Assembly: GCF_001403795.1 (NCBI RefSeq)
Contig: NZ_CXSU01000012.1
Span: 1,346,422-1,410,421, forward strand
Length of the DNA stretch: 64,000 bases
From: Jannaschia donghaensis
Lineage (GTDB): Bacteria > Pseudomonadota > Alphaproteobacteria > Rhodobacterales > Rhodobacteraceae
Direction of reading: 5' to 3'
A program made the translations under genes and the position numbers. Below are positions 29,559-38,603 of this stretch, piece after piece; position 1 is the stretch's first letter; each line of letters opens with the position of its first letter. The notes below the pieces were generated by a model, which was not told where the DNA came from, made no database searches, and saw nothing but the letters and a program-made list of their open reading frames with translations.

Positions 29559-30590
29559 TCACGCCCCGGCTTGCAACCGCCGGCCCTGCGGCCGCGTGGT
29601 TCCACCGGGCTGCACCTTCACCGGCAGGGCGACCGCCCGCGCCCCCGCCACGCCGTGCATCCGCGCCAGAAGGTTGCGCGCGCCCATCACACCCATCTGG
29701 CGGCGCGGCGTGGACACCGTGGTCAGAGGCACCGGCAATACGGTGTTCAGGCCCAGCGCGTTGAACCCGACGATCCCGATGTCACCCGGCACGTCCAGAC
29801 CCATTTCGGCGGCGACGGTCATGCCTCCGAACGCCATCAGATCGTTGAGGAAGAACACGACATCCGGCGCATGATCCGCCATCAGTGTCCGCATCCCGTC
29901 GGCGCCCATGCGAAAGGCGTTTTCGGGTGCGGCCCCCGCGCGCGCGATCGGGCCGCCCCATACCTGCTCCAACCCCCGGACCCGGGCATCGGCCCGCGGG
30001 TCCGTTCCGACACGCGCGCCGACGAAGGCCGGGCGGACATAACCCAGGTCCTGGACATACCGCGCCACGTCTGCGCCGGCGGCGACGTGATCCAGCCCGA
30101 CGCAGATGTCGATCGGGTCGGACGAGAAATCCCACGTCTCCAATGTCGGAATGCCCGCGTCACGCAGCATCGGGCGCAGGTCAGGGTGGTGATCGATGCC
30201 CGTCAGGATCATCGCCGCAGGCCGCCACGACAGAATCCGGGACACCCAGCGCAGCTCTACCTCCGCATCGTATTCGGTGGTGTCGATGACCGTCGAATAT
30301 CCCGCCCGCTGGATGGTGCCACGCATACCTTGCAACACATCCGCGAAGACATCGTTCAAAAGGTTCGGGACCGAGATGCCCACAAGATCCGCATTGGTCT
30401 GCGACAATGCCCGCGCGGCCGAGTTCGGGACGTAGTTCAGCCGTCGCGCGATCTGCAGAATAGCGTCCCGCCGCACGCTCGAAACACCCTCCACGCCGCG
30501 CATCGCCCGGCTGACCGTCATGACGCTGACCCCCGCCTCGGCGGCGACGGCATAGATGCCGGAGGTGGTGTCGCGGGGACGGCGGGCCAT
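29559..30590 (-). CDS. LacI-family transcriptional regulator 2
   Basis: A 343-residue LacI/GalR repressor with HTH IYAVAAEAGVSVMTVSRAM, hinge YVPNSAARALSQTNAD and a sugar-binding domain (VGISVPNLLNDVFADVLQGM, GIVGFNALGLNTVLP). The start at 30590 gives a normal LacI N-terminus; an upstream extension runs through the operator and was rejected. It is divergent from the ABC transporter ATPase with 129 bases between. That gap holds two operator palindromes, so it probably controls the transporter operon and itself. Confidence 0.9.
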   Translation of the reverse strand: MARRPRDTTSGIYAVAAEAGVSVMTVSRAMRGVEGVSSVRRDAILQIARRLNYVPNSAARALSQTNADLVGISVPNLLNDVFADVLQGMRGTIQRAGYSTVIDTTEYDAEVELRWVSRILSWRPAAMILTGIDHHPDLRPMLRDAGIPTLETWDFSSDPIDICVGLDHVAAGADVARYVQDLGYVRPAFVGARVGTDPRADARVRGLEQVWGGPIARAGAAPENAFRMGADGMRTLMADHAPDVVFFLNDLMAFGGMTVAAEMGLDVPGDIGIVGFNALGLNTVLPVPLTTVSTPRRQMGVMGARNLLARMHGVAGARAVALPVKVQPGGTTRPQGRRLQAGA

Positions 30591-30624
30591 GCAAACCCTT
30601 CGGCGGGAATTGGAAATCTCGACG

Positions 30625-30640
30625 ACGTTAACGTTAACGT
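30625..30640. promoter_or_regulatory. LacI-type operator, site B
   Basis: ACGTTAACGTTAACGT, a perfect 16-base palindrome 35 bases before the regulator 2 start. It matches the 14-bp consensus TGTTATCGTTAACA at 11 positions. Confidence 0.75.
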
Positions 30641-30684
30641 GCTTCCGCGACAACCGGACTACCTAAACCCATGCCCGCCTGTAA

Positions 30685-30698
30685 TGTTATCGTTATCA
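30685..30698. promoter_or_regulatory. LacI-type operator, site C (upstream of the ABC transporter)
   Basis: TGTTATCGTTATCA, one base different from the 37509-37522 site, 22 bases before the GTG start of the ATPase gene. Its position fits repression of the transporter operon. Confidence 0.75.
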
Positions 30699-30719
30699 GC
30701 CAAGGCAGGGGAGGGCCAT

Positions 30720-31802
30720 GTGCCCGAGATCGTATTCGACAGCGTGGAGAAGTCCTACGGCCCCACCCGCGTGCTGGAACCGTTCGATCTGCATCTTGCC
30801 GACAGTGAATTCACGGTGCTCGTCGGCCCGTCGGGCTGCGGCAAATCCACGACGCTGCGCATCCTCGCCGGGCTCGAGACGCTTTCGGGCGGGGAAATCA
30901 CTTTCGACGGCAACCCCATCAGCCACCTGGACCCCAAGGCCCGCGACATCGCGATGGTGTTTCAGGATTACGCCCTCTACCCGCACATGAACATCGCCAA
31001 GAACATGTCCTTCGCCCTGCGGCTGAAGAAGGTGGCGAAATCGGAAATCGACGAACGGGTGCAGCGCACCGCCGACCTTCTGAACATCGGGCACCTTCTC
31101 GATCGCAAACCGGCCGAGCTTTCAGGCGGTCAGAGGCAACGCGTCGCCATGGGCCGCGCCATGGTGCGCGACGCGGGCACATTCCTGTTTGACGAGCCGC
31201 TGTCGAACCTCGACGCCAAGCTGCGCGCCAAGATGCGCACCGAACTGGCCGAGATGCGCAACACCATCGACAAGAACATGGTCTACGTCACCCACGATCA
31301 GGTCGAGGCGATGACATTGGGCGACCGCATCGTGGTCATGGCCAACGGTGTGATCCAGCAGCAGGGCACACCCGAAGATCTGTTCAAGTCGCCGGTCAAC
31401 AAATTCGTCGCCGGCTTCATCGGCAGCCCGACGATGAACTTCCTCGATGGGGATCTGACCGATGTCGGCGGCACCATGACCGTCGCGGGCGACGGGTTCA
31501 GCCTGCCGCTGTCCGACGCACTGGCCGCGCGCCTGCGAACCCATGGCGGCAAGGCGGTCACGCTGGGCCTGCGCCCCTCCTCCATTACACTGGAGGAGAC
31601 GGCGGGCGCGGCCATTGACCTCCGTGTGATCGTGGCGGAATATCTCGGCGCTCAATCGGTGCTGGTCACCCGTTGCGGCACCGAAGACGTGTTGGTCGAA
31701 GCCAACAGTGCAACCCCAATCGCCCCCGGAACGATCCGGACCTTCGGTGTCCTCACGGACGAGCTGATGGTTTTCGATCGCACCTCCGGATTGCGGATTT
31801 GA
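30720..31802 (+). CDS. Sugar ABC transporter ATP-binding protein (UgpC/MalK type)
   Basis: A 360-residue CUT1-family ATPase with all canonical motifs: Walker A GPSGCGKST, Q-loop MVFQDYALYPHM, signature LSGGQRQRVAMGRAMV, Walker B FLFDEPLSNLD and switch YVTHDQVEAMTLGD. A C-terminal TOBE/MalK-like regulatory domain follows (GLRPSSITLEE). It energises import with the binding protein and two permeases downstream. The start is GTG at 30720 with GGGAGG upstream; an ATG two bases earlier is out of frame. Operators at 30625 and 30685 suggest control by a LacI repressor. Confidence 0.93.
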   Translation: MPEIVFDSVEKSYGPTRVLEPFDLHLADSEFTVLVGPSGCGKSTTLRILAGLETLSGGEITFDGNPISHLDPKARDIAMVFQDYALYPHMNIAKNMSFALRLKKVAKSEIDERVQRTADLLNIGHLLDRKPAELSGGQRQRVAMGRAMVRDAGTFLFDEPLSNLDAKLRAKMRTELAEMRNTIDKNMVYVTHDQVEAMTLGDRIVVMANGVIQQQGTPEDLFKSPVNKFVAGFIGSPTMNFLDGDLTDVGGTMTVAGDGFSLPLSDALAARLRTHGGKAVTLGLRPSSITLEETAGAAIDLRVIVAEYLGAQSVLVTRCGTEDVLVEANSATPIAPGTIRTFGVLTDELMVFDRTSGLRI

Positions 31803-31836
31803 CTTGGAAGACTGTTACTCAGGGAGAGAATTACAG

Positions 31837-33165
31837 ATGTTTAACCTCAAGACGACATTGACCGGCGCGACGCTGGCCGCCCTTGCGGCGGGCACGGCCC
31901 TGGCAAACCCCTACGCGCCATATGAAGGCACGACGCTGGTGGTGAACTTCCCGGCGCACCCCCACTACGACGCCGCGATCAACGTGCTCGACCAATTCAC
32001 CGAAGAGACCGGGATCGAGGTCGAAGTCGACCAGCTACAGTATCTTCGCATGCGCGAGCGTCAGACGCTGGAACTCACGAAAGACGAGGGTGATTACGAC
32101 CTGATCGCCTACGTCGTGTTCTCCAAGGCGGACTACGTCTTTGCCGATCAGCTGGAAAACCTGGCGAAGTACTTCATGAACCCGGCGTTGGCCGATCCAA
32201 ACTACGATCAGGCGGACCTGATCGACGGCTACGTTCAGAACATCGGCGTCGCCGGTGGCGAAAAGGGCTACCTGCCCGGCAAGATGGGTTCCGCCTTTGG
32301 CGTGCCCTTCGGCTCCGAGACGAGTGTTCTGGCCTACCGCAAGGACATCTTCGAGAAGCACGGCATCGAAGCGCCCACCACATATGACGAACTGCTGGAA
32401 ATCGCGTGCCAGATCCCCGAGCTTGAGCCGGGTATGGGCGGCATGGCGTCGCGAGCGGCGTCCGGCCATCAGGCCAGCCACGCGTTCCTGCTGCACCTCG
32501 CCCCCCTGGGCGGCCAGGTATTCGACGACAAGTGGGAGCCGATCATCAACAACGAGGCCGGCGTCGCCGCGGCCAACGCGCTCAAGACGATCGTCGATTG
32601 CGGCCCCGAAGGCGGCACGACCTTCGGCCCCGCCGAAGCCGCGGCGTCGTTCAAACAGGGCCAGTCGGCCATGTTCCTCGATTCCATCGCCTTCGCGGCC
32701 GGGTTCGAGGATGAGACGGAATCGACCGTCGCCGGCAACGTCGGATACGCGATGCACCCGATGGGTGTGGAGCGTGCCAGCCAGACCGGCGGCTTCGGCC
32801 TGGCGATCCCCAAGAACGCCGAAAACAAGGAAGCGGCCTTCCTGCTGATGCAGTGGCTGACCTCCAAGAAGGGCGATCTGGCCGTGGCGATGGAGGGTGG
32901 CAACCCGTCGCGCTTCTCGACCTACCAGAACGAGGAGTTGAACGCGAAGTACCCCTACTCCGCGACGTTTGGCGAGGCGCTTGAGTTTGCCGACCCCGAC
33001 TGGCGTCCGATCATCCCCACTTGGGGTTCGATCAACGCCGACATCGGCACCACGATGAGCCAGGTCCTGACCGAAGGCCTCGACATCCAGGAGGCGCTTG
33101 ACGGCGTCGCCGAGCGCACGCGCGCTACGATGGACGAAGCCGGCTACTACGCCTGGCAGGAATAA
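31837..33165 (+). CDS. ABC transporter sugar-binding protein (family 1 extracellular solute-binding)
   Basis: A 442-residue periplasmic binding protein with a Sec signal peptide (LKTTLTGATLAALAAGTALA, cleavage before NPYAPYEG). The mature part shows the MalE-like pattern INVLDQFTEETGIEVEVDQL and VPFGSETSVLAYRKDIFEKH, with many aromatic residues expected in a sugar site. It follows the ATPase by 34 bases, with AGGGAG before the ATG. The regulon context suggests a polyol, sugar acid or glycoside as ligand, but the sequence does not say which. Confidence 0.92.
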   Translation: MFNLKTTLTGATLAALAAGTALANPYAPYEGTTLVVNFPAHPHYDAAINVLDQFTEETGIEVEVDQLQYLRMRERQTLELTKDEGDYDLIAYVVFSKADYVFADQLENLAKYFMNPALADPNYDQADLIDGYVQNIGVAGGEKGYLPGKMGSAFGVPFGSETSVLAYRKDIFEKHGIEAPTTYDELLEIACQIPELEPGMGGMASRAASGHQASHAFLLHLAPLGGQVFDDKWEPIINNEAGVAAANALKTIVDCGPEGGTTFGPAEAAASFKQGQSAMFLDSIAFAAGFEDETESTVAGNVGYAMHPMGVERASQTGGFGLAIPKNAENKEAAFLLMQWLTSKKGDLAVAMEGGNPSRFSTYQNEELNAKYPYSATFGEALEFADPDWRPIIPTWGSINADIGTTMSQVLTEGLDIQEALDGVAERTRATMDEAGYYAWQE

Positions 33166-33182
33166 CGTCCGCCTGATGAAAC

Positions 33183-33213
33183 TGTCCGGTCCCCCGATGT
33201 GCGGGGCCGGACA
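33183..33213 (+). other. Stable intercistronic hairpin between binding protein and permease
   Basis: TGTCCGG (33183-33189) pairs with CCGGACA (33207-33213), and an inner CCCC/GGGG extends the stem. There is no T run. Such hairpins after binding-protein genes are known to protect the upstream mRNA and raise binding-protein levels relative to permeases; that role here is inferred. Confidence 0.5.
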
Positions 33214-33294
33214 TCAGACGATCACGTCCGATGTGCATCCCCCGTGGATCACCCATGAGTCCGACGTGAAATCCGCCCCTTCGGGAAGCCTCTC

Positions 33295-34209
33295 ATGCTC
33301 GCCAATGCCAACCGCCTGACGCCATACCTGTTCCTGGCCCCCGCGATCCTGATCCTCGCGGTCGCGCTGATGTATCCGGTCGGCTATATGATCTGGGCCA
33401 GCTTCCTCGACTGGAACCCCAGTCAGCGGATCGCAGAGGCCGACTTCGTCGGGCTGCGCAACTATACCAACCTGTTCAGCGATGCAGCCTTCCTCGAAAG
33501 CCTGGGCGTGACGCTGCGGTTCGCCGCCGTCGTCGTGACGGTCGAGATGGTTCTGGGCGTCGGCCTGGCCCTTCTGCTGGACCGGCAGCTGCGCGGCATG
33601 ACGATCCTGCGCACCGTGTTCATCCTGCCCATGATGATTGCCCCCATCGTGGTGGGCCTGATGTGGCGCTACATGTATCACCCCACCGTCGGCATCCTGA
33701 ACCGGACGCTCAAATCGATGGGCCTGGACCCGGTTCCCTGGCTGTCCGACGGCGGCTGGGCCTTCACATCCGTCGTGATCGCCGACGTCTGGCAGTGGAC
33801 GCCCTTCATCTTCATCCTGTCGCTTGCCGCCCTGCAATCGCTGCCGAAATCCGCGATGGAGGCGGCGCGCATCGACGGCGCGACGGGCTGGCAGTTGATC
33901 TTCTACATCAAACTGCCGCTGATGATGCCCGTTCTGATCGTGACCGCGCTCCTGCGCCTGATCGACGCCTTCAAAGTGCTGGAGGTCATCCTGGTGATGA
34001 CCAACGGCGGGCCGGGTCTGTCGACAGAAATCCTGGCGCTGCGCATCTCCCGCACCGCTTCGGAATTCCGCGAATTGGGATATGCGGCGGCCATGTCCAA
34101 TCTGCTTTTGATCCTGCTCATGGTCCTGACCCTGGCGATGTTCTTCTATGGCAAGATCATGGACGCCCGCGCCGCCCGCATCCGCGCCGAAGCCGAGGAA
34201 GCTGTCTGA
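33295..34209 (+). CDS. Sugar ABC transporter permease 1 (MalF/UgpA type)
   Basis: A 304-residue inner-membrane protein with six predicted helices, the first being YLFLAPAILILAVALMYPVG. The cytoplasmic EAA loop that docks with the ATPase reads EAARIDGATGWQLIFYIKLP. It pairs with the second permease to form the channel. Its stop overlaps the ATG of permease 2 (TGATG). Confidence 0.93.
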   Translation: MLANANRLTPYLFLAPAILILAVALMYPVGYMIWASFLDWNPSQRIAEADFVGLRNYTNLFSDAAFLESLGVTLRFAAVVVTVEMVLGVGLALLLDRQLRGMTILRTVFILPMMIAPIVVGLMWRYMYHPTVGILNRTLKSMGLDPVPWLSDGGWAFTSVVIADVWQWTPFIFILSLAALQSLPKSAMEAARIDGATGWQLIFYIKLPLMMPVLIVTALLRLIDAFKVLEVILVMTNGGPGLSTEILALRISRTASEFRELGYAAAMSNLLLILLMVLTLAMFFYGKIMDARAARIRAEAEEAV

Positions 34210-35081
34210 TGGCCGCGAAGAATCCCCAGGCGGCCAACCCCGCATTCTATGCCCTTCTGGTCGCGTTGATCTTCATGTCGGTGGGCCCGATTTTCCTGAT
34301 GCTGGCGACGTCGTTCAAACTGAACGTCGACATCATGTCCGACAGTTCCGCGCTGTTCTTCTTTCCCACGATCCGCAACTACGAAACTGCGCTGTGCGAC
34401 ATGCTCTGGTACGAGGTGGAGCACGTTCGCCGCTGCGACCCGACCTTTGGGCGCGCGCTGGTTAATTCGCTGATCGTGGCGACTGTCTCTACCGCGTTGA
34501 CCCTCGTGATCGGATGCATGGCGGCCTACGCTCTGGTGCGGTTCCGCTTCATGGGGCGCGACACGGTGTCGATGACGACGCTGATGATGCGCATGGTCCC
34601 GCCGGCGGTCCTGCTGGTCCCGGTCTTCGGCATCTGGACGTTCCAATACGGTATCGACGGCACGCGCTTCGGCCTGATCCTGATCTACACGGCGATGAAC
34701 CTGCCCTTCGTGATCTGGATTCTGCAGTCCTTCATCGTGCAGGTCCCGATCCAGCTGGAGGAGGCTGCGCGGATGGACGGGGCCAATCCGTTTCAGACAT
34801 TCTTCCTGGTGGTCCTGCCGCTTATCAAGCCGGGCCTTGCGGCGGCAGCCATCTTTACGTTCCGCGTGGCGTGGAACGAATTTCTTCTGGGCAATGCCTT
34901 GGCCGACCGCAACAGCCGGACCGTGCCCGTCACCATCGTGAACTCCCTGACGGAATACGACATCGATTGGGGGGTTATCATGGCAACGGGGATGCTTCTG
35001 GCGATCCCGCCGATCATCTTCACCTTCGTCGCCTCCAGGCAAATCATCACCGGCATGACCGCCGGGGCGGTCAAGGGGTGA
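34209..35081 (+). CDS. Sugar ABC transporter permease 2 (MalG/UgpE type)
   Basis: A 290-residue inner-membrane permease with N-terminal helix FYALLVALIFMSVGPIFLML. The EAA motif is EEAARMDGANPFQTFFLVVLP. A periplasmic loop with CDMLWYEVEHVRRCDP, holding two Cys that could form a disulfide, is longer than in MalG. It starts inside the permease 1 stop codon. The next gene follows after 6 bases. Confidence 0.93.
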   Translation: MAAKNPQAANPAFYALLVALIFMSVGPIFLMLATSFKLNVDIMSDSSALFFFPTIRNYETALCDMLWYEVEHVRRCDPTFGRALVNSLIVATVSTALTLVIGCMAAYALVRFRFMGRDTVSMTTLMMRMVPPAVLLVPVFGIWTFQYGIDGTRFGLILIYTAMNLPFVIWILQSFIVQVPIQLEEAARMDGANPFQTFFLVVLPLIKPGLAAAAIFTFRVAWNEFLLGNALADRNSRTVPVTIVNSLTEYDIDWGVIMATGMLLAIPPIIFTFVASRQIITGMTAGAVKG

Positions 35082-35087
35082 GCGGCG

Positions 35088-35789
35088 ATGTGGGAGTGGC
35101 TCCTCCAACCGATCGACGCCAGCCGGCCCCATGACCTGGGCCTTGTAATCTCGCTTCACGGGCGGATCATGATGTTCGCCTGGGGCGTGATCGTACCACT
35201 GGCCGTGCTGATCGCGCGCTACCTCAAGGTCATTCCGGGTCAGGACTTTCCGTCTAAGACCGACAGTCAGATCTGGTGGAATATCCACCGCATCGGCCAA
35301 CTGGCGGCGGTCATGATGATGTTGGTGGGCGTGATCCTGATCCTGCGTTCGCCGGGGGCGGACTCGACGACCGGAACGCTCTGGCTTCATTCGTGGCTGG
35401 GCTGGACGATCTTCAGTTTCGGCGTGGTTCAGGCAGCGTCTGGGTTTCTGCGCGGGTCCAAGGGCGGACCGACCGATCCGCACGGGATCCGCGGCGACCA
35501 TTACGACATGACCGTCCGGCGCATCGTCTTCGAAGTGGTGCACAAAGGCCTGGGTTACGGCGTTCTGGCGATGGGCGCGATCACGATCCTGACTGGCATG
35601 TGGCAGGCCAACGGGCCGATCTGGATGTGGATCGGCGTGCTGCTGTGGTGGTCGTTGCTGCTGGCGATCGCATATCTTTTGCAAAAGCTCGGCATGGCGA
35701 TGAACAGCTACCGTGCGATCTGGGGGCCGGGCACGCCGCAGCCACGCTATCAGCCCCGGGGCTCCTCCCCGGACGGGGACGCGACCTAG
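35088..35789 (+). CDS. Cytochrome b561-type transmembrane protein
   Basis: A 233-residue membrane protein with five or six helices. Histidines placed to ligate two haems are in ISLHGRIMMFAWG, WNIHRIGQ, LWLHSWLGW and EVVHKGLGYG, the cytochrome b561 (ferric reductase-like) pattern. It should move electrons across the inner membrane, for example from an ascorbate-like donor. It follows the ABC permease by only 6 bases, so it appears to be the last gene of the sugar-transport operon, an uncommon partner. Confidence 0.82.
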   Translation: MWEWLLQPIDASRPHDLGLVISLHGRIMMFAWGVIVPLAVLIARYLKVIPGQDFPSKTDSQIWWNIHRIGQLAAVMMMLVGVILILRSPGADSTTGTLWLHSWLGWTIFSFGVVQAASGFLRGSKGGPTDPHGIRGDHYDMTVRRIVFEVVHKGLGYGVLAMGAITILTGMWQANGPIWMWIGVLLWWSLLLAIAYLLQKLGMAMNSYRAIWGPGTPQPRYQPRGSSPDGDAT

Positions 35790-36201
35790 TTCGGTATGGG
35801 GGGCGGTCGTTACATGGTGGTGGATCCGCTCGTCGAAGAAGCGCCGCAGCAGGGCCAGCCTCGCCTCCCGCACCCTCGATAGGCACCAACGACCCAAGCG
35901 CGACGGCAACCGCGTCCATACTCAAAAACTCCTTCACCGGATCAGCGGAGACTCCGGCGTGTCTCGTTTTTGGCAGTGATGCGGACCAAAACGACACCGG
36001 GCATCCGCTTCCAGACAGGCACCGGTTTCTGCCGCACAGCGGCGCGGAACGTGTCTGTCTTACCGGGATGGACGATCCCCCCGAACCGGGCATAGCGGGG
36101 GGATCGTTATGTCAGGGCCGTCGGGCCATGAAGGGCCTGCATCAACGCGGTCAGGTCTTTCCCCACCTGCGGCGATCTTCTGGCCTGTCTCGTCGTCTCC
36201 C
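35790..36201. other. Gene-free convergent region with a long perfect inverted repeat
   Basis: About 410 bases without a supportable gene. It contains a perfect 12-bp inverted repeat, ACGATCCCCCCG (36072-36083) and CGGGGGGATCGT (36096-36107), around a 12-base loop. It lacks a T run but may act as a bidirectional transcription stop between the two converging operons. The remaining open frames are patchy and unlike neighbouring coding sequence; they could be gene or element debris. Confidence 0.45.
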
Positions 36202-36702
36202 TCAGGGCATCCTGCCGACGGCGGCGACGGCTTGCGCGATCAGGTCTTCGGGCGGCTGATCGATATCCAGCGTCACGACGGGCTCATCCGCGCCGGGCAT
36301 CTCTAAGGTCTCGAGCTGACTGTCGAGGAGTTTGGTCGGCATGAAATGCCCATCGCGTTTGGCCATCCTGTCCTTCAACACCTCGTAGCTTCCGTGCAAG
36401 TGGACGAAGACCACCGGCACGCCGGCCCGCGCGATGATGCGGTCGCGGTACGCGCGTTTCAGGGCGGAACAGGCAATGATGCGCGGCGGCGTCCCCTGCC
36501 CCAGCGTCTCGCCCACCTTGTCGAGCCAGGGCCATCGATCCTCGTCGGTCAACGGCTCTCCGGCGCTCATCTTGTCGATGTTCGATTGCGGATGCAGGTC
36601 GTCGCCGTCGATGTAGGTGCCGCGCATTTTTCGGGCCATACCTTCGGCCACCGTGCTCTTGCCGCAGCCGGACACGCCCATGACGACGTAATACCCGATC
36701 AC
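36202..36702 (-). CDS. gntK: Gluconokinase
   Basis: A 166-residue kinase with Walker A MGVSGCGKST at the N-terminus, then DGDDLHP, DRWPWL, CSALKRAYRD and HFMPTKLLDSQLETLE, the standard GntK blocks. It phosphorylates D-gluconate to 6-phosphogluconate for the Entner-Doudoroff or pentose phosphate pathway. Its GTG start at 36702 overlaps the TGA of the upstream dehydrogenase gene, so the two are translationally coupled. Together they would convert 5-ketogluconate to 6-phosphogluconate. Confidence 0.95.
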   Translation of the reverse strand: MIGYYVVMGVSGCGKSTVAEGMARKMRGTYIDGDDLHPQSNIDKMSAGEPLTDEDRWPWLDKVGETLGQGTPPRIIACSALKRAYRDRIIARAGVPVVFVHLHGSYEVLKDRMAKRDGHFMPTKLLDSQLETLEMPGADEPVVTLDIDQPPEDLIAQAVAAVGRMP

Positions 36703-37466
36703 AGGGACGCCGTGATCCCACCGTCCACATAGACAACGGTGCCATTCACGAAACTGGACGCGGCGGACGACAGGAAGATGCAGGTCCCGACCAGTTCTTC
36801 GACGTCGCCCCAGCGGCCTGCGGGCGTCCGGTTCGACAGCCATTCGGTAAACTTCGGATCGTCCACCAGTGCCTTGTTGAGCGGCGTATCGAAATACCCT
36901 GGGGCCAGCCCGTTGCACTGCAACCCGTGCTTGGCCCAATCGGTCGCCATCCCCTTGGTCAGGTTCGCCACGGCCCCCTTGGTCGCGGTGTAGGGGGCGA
37001 TACCGGGGCGGGCAAGCGCCGTCTGCACCGAGCAGATGTTCACGATCTTGCCCGCGCCGCGCGTGATCATATGCCGCGCGACGGCCTGACCGACGTGAAA
37101 CACCGACGCGATATTGGTCTGCAACAGCTTCTCGAACGCATCGGCCGGGAAATCCTCCAACGGGGTGCGGTGCTGCATCCCGGCGTTGTTGACCAGGATG
37201 TCGATGGGGCCGGTCTCGGCTTCGAAGCCGTCGATGGCCGTTCGCACGCTGTCGTGGTCGGTCGCATCGAAGGGCAATGTGGCAACCGTCGCACCCTCGC
37301 CGCGCAGCGTTTCGGCCGCTGCCTCCAACTTGGCGGTATCGCGCCCGTTCAGAACGATCGACGCGCCCGCCGCGGCCAGCCCCCGCGCCAACGCAAACCC
37401 GATCCCCTGGGAAGATCCGGTGATGAGCGCGCGCTTGCCGGACAGATCGAAAAGGGAGAGGCTCAT
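36699..37466 (-). CDS. idnO: Gluconate 5-dehydrogenase-like short-chain dehydrogenase (IdnO type)
   Basis: A 255-residue SDR with the cofactor motif TGSSQGIGFALARGLAAAG, NNAGMQHR, catalytic Ser and Tyr-Lys in SVQTALARPGIAPYTATKGA, and a C-terminal VYVDGGITASL. It closely follows the IdnO/gluconate 5-dehydrogenase pattern, reducing 5-keto-D-gluconate to D-gluconate. The gene starts 43 bases from the operator at 37509 and is divergent from the idonate dehydrogenase gene. The function is well supported by context but the substrate is inferred. Confidence 0.87.
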   Translation of the reverse strand: MSLSLFDLSGKRALITGSSQGIGFALARGLAAAGASIVLNGRDTAKLEAAAETLRGEGATVATLPFDATDHDSVRTAIDGFEAETGPIDILVNNAGMQHRTPLEDFPADAFEKLLQTNIASVFHVGQAVARHMITRGAGKIVNICSVQTALARPGIAPYTATKGAVANLTKGMATDWAKHGLQCNGLAPGYFDTPLNKALVDDPKFTEWLSNRTPAGRWGDVEELVGTCIFLSSAASSFVNGTVVYVDGGITASL

Positions 37467-37508
37467 GGGCGATGTCCTTGGTCTCGACAGGGGAAGATGC
37501 GACGTTTA

Positions 37509-37522
37509 TGTTATCGTTAACA
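37509..37522. promoter_or_regulatory. LacI-type operator, site D (between idnO and idnD)
   Basis: TGTTATCGTTAACA: perfect 5-bp arms TGTTA and TAACA around TCGT. It sits in the 93-base divergent gap and could control both directions. Confidence 0.78.
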
Positions 37523-37559
37523 CCCCAAGTCAACCGCGCCGCCGCCCGGAAGGAACCCC

Positions 37560-38603
37560 GTGACCGTCCACAGCAAATCCATTGTCATCCACGCCCCCCA
37601 CGACCTGCGCATCGAATGCACGGAGGTCGTCCCACCCGCCCCCGGAGAGGTGCAGATCGCCATGGCCGCGGGCGGTATCTGTGGGTCCGACCTGCATTAT
37701 TATCACAACGGCGGGTTCGGCACGATCAAGCTGCGCGAACCGATGGTTCTGGGTCACGAGGTGGCGGGCCACGTGACAGCATTGGGCGACGGCGTGTCGG
37801 GTCTGGAGGTTGGACAGCTGGTCGCGGTGTCACCATCGCGCGCCTGCAATCATTGCAAATTCTGCCTTGAAGGCGCGCAGAACCAGTGCCTGAACATGCG
37901 GTTCTATGGCTCCGCGATGCCCTTCCCGCACATTCAGGGTGCCTTTCGACAGGTTTTGAACGCCGATACGTCGCAGTGCGTCGTGGCCGATGGCCTGACG
38001 CCGGGCGAGGCGGCGATGGCGGAACCGCTGGCCGTGTGTCTGCACGCGACGCGGCGGGCGGGCAACCTGGTGGGCAAATCGGTGCTGGTCACGGGCTGCG
38101 GCCCCATCGGCATCCTGTCGATCATCTGCGCACGACGCGCGGGTGCTGACCTGATCGTCGCGACCGACCTTTCGGATTTCACCTTGGACATGGCCCGTCG
38201 CGTGGGCGTGGACGAGGTGGTGAACATGGGCGACGCGACCGACGGCCTGGCGCGGTTCACGCCCGACAAGGGCACGTTCGACGTGCTCTATGAATGTTCC
38301 GGCGCGGCCCCGGCCCTGACGGCCGGCATCCACGCCATGCGGCCTGGCGGGACGATCATGCAGCTGGGTCTGGGCGGCGACATGACCCTGCCGATGCAGG
38401 CAATCACCGCCAAGGAGCTGTCGCTGCGGGGCTCGTTCCGCTTCCACGATGAATTCCGCACCGGGGTCAACCTGATGCGCAAGGGCCTGATCGACGTCAA
38501 ACCGCTGATCACCCATACTGTCGGCATCGACGATGCGGTGTCGGGATTCGATCTGGCCGGCGACCGCAGTCGGACGATGAAAGCCCAGATCATCTTCGCC
38601 TAG
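37560..38603 (+). CDS. idnD: L-idonate 5-dehydrogenase-like zinc alcohol dehydrogenase
   Basis: A 347-residue medium-chain dehydrogenase. The catalytic zinc site shows CGSDLHYYHNGGFGTIKL and GHEVAGHV; the structural zinc site has four Cys in CNHCKFCLEGAQNQC. The Rossmann motif is VTGCGPIGILS. The CGSDLHYYxxG block is typical of IdnD, which oxidises L-idonate to 5-ketogluconate. It starts with GTG, with GGAAGG upstream, and is divergent from idnO and gntK, which would carry out the next two steps. Confidence 0.88.
   Translation: MTVHSKSIVIHAPHDLRIECTEVVPPAPGEVQIAMAAGGICGSDLHYYHNGGFGTIKLREPMVLGHEVAGHVTALGDGVSGLEVGQLVAVSPSRACNHCKFCLEGAQNQCLNMRFYGSAMPFPHIQGAFRQVLNADTSQCVVADGLTPGEAAMAEPLAVCLHATRRAGNLVGKSVLVTGCGPIGILSIICARRAGADLIVATDLSDFTLDMARRVGVDEVVNMGDATDGLARFTPDKGTFDVLYECSGAAPALTAGIHAMRPGGTIMQLGLGGDMTLPMQAITAKELSLRGSFRFHDEFRTGVNLMRKGLIDVKPLITHTVGIDDAVSGFDLAGDRSRTMKAQIIFA

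Noticed and set aside
29571..30719. A long N-terminal extension of the ABC ATPase frame
   Set aside because: It runs opposite LacI regulator 2 and through two operators. The GTG at 30720 has a good ribosome-binding site and gives the standard protein.
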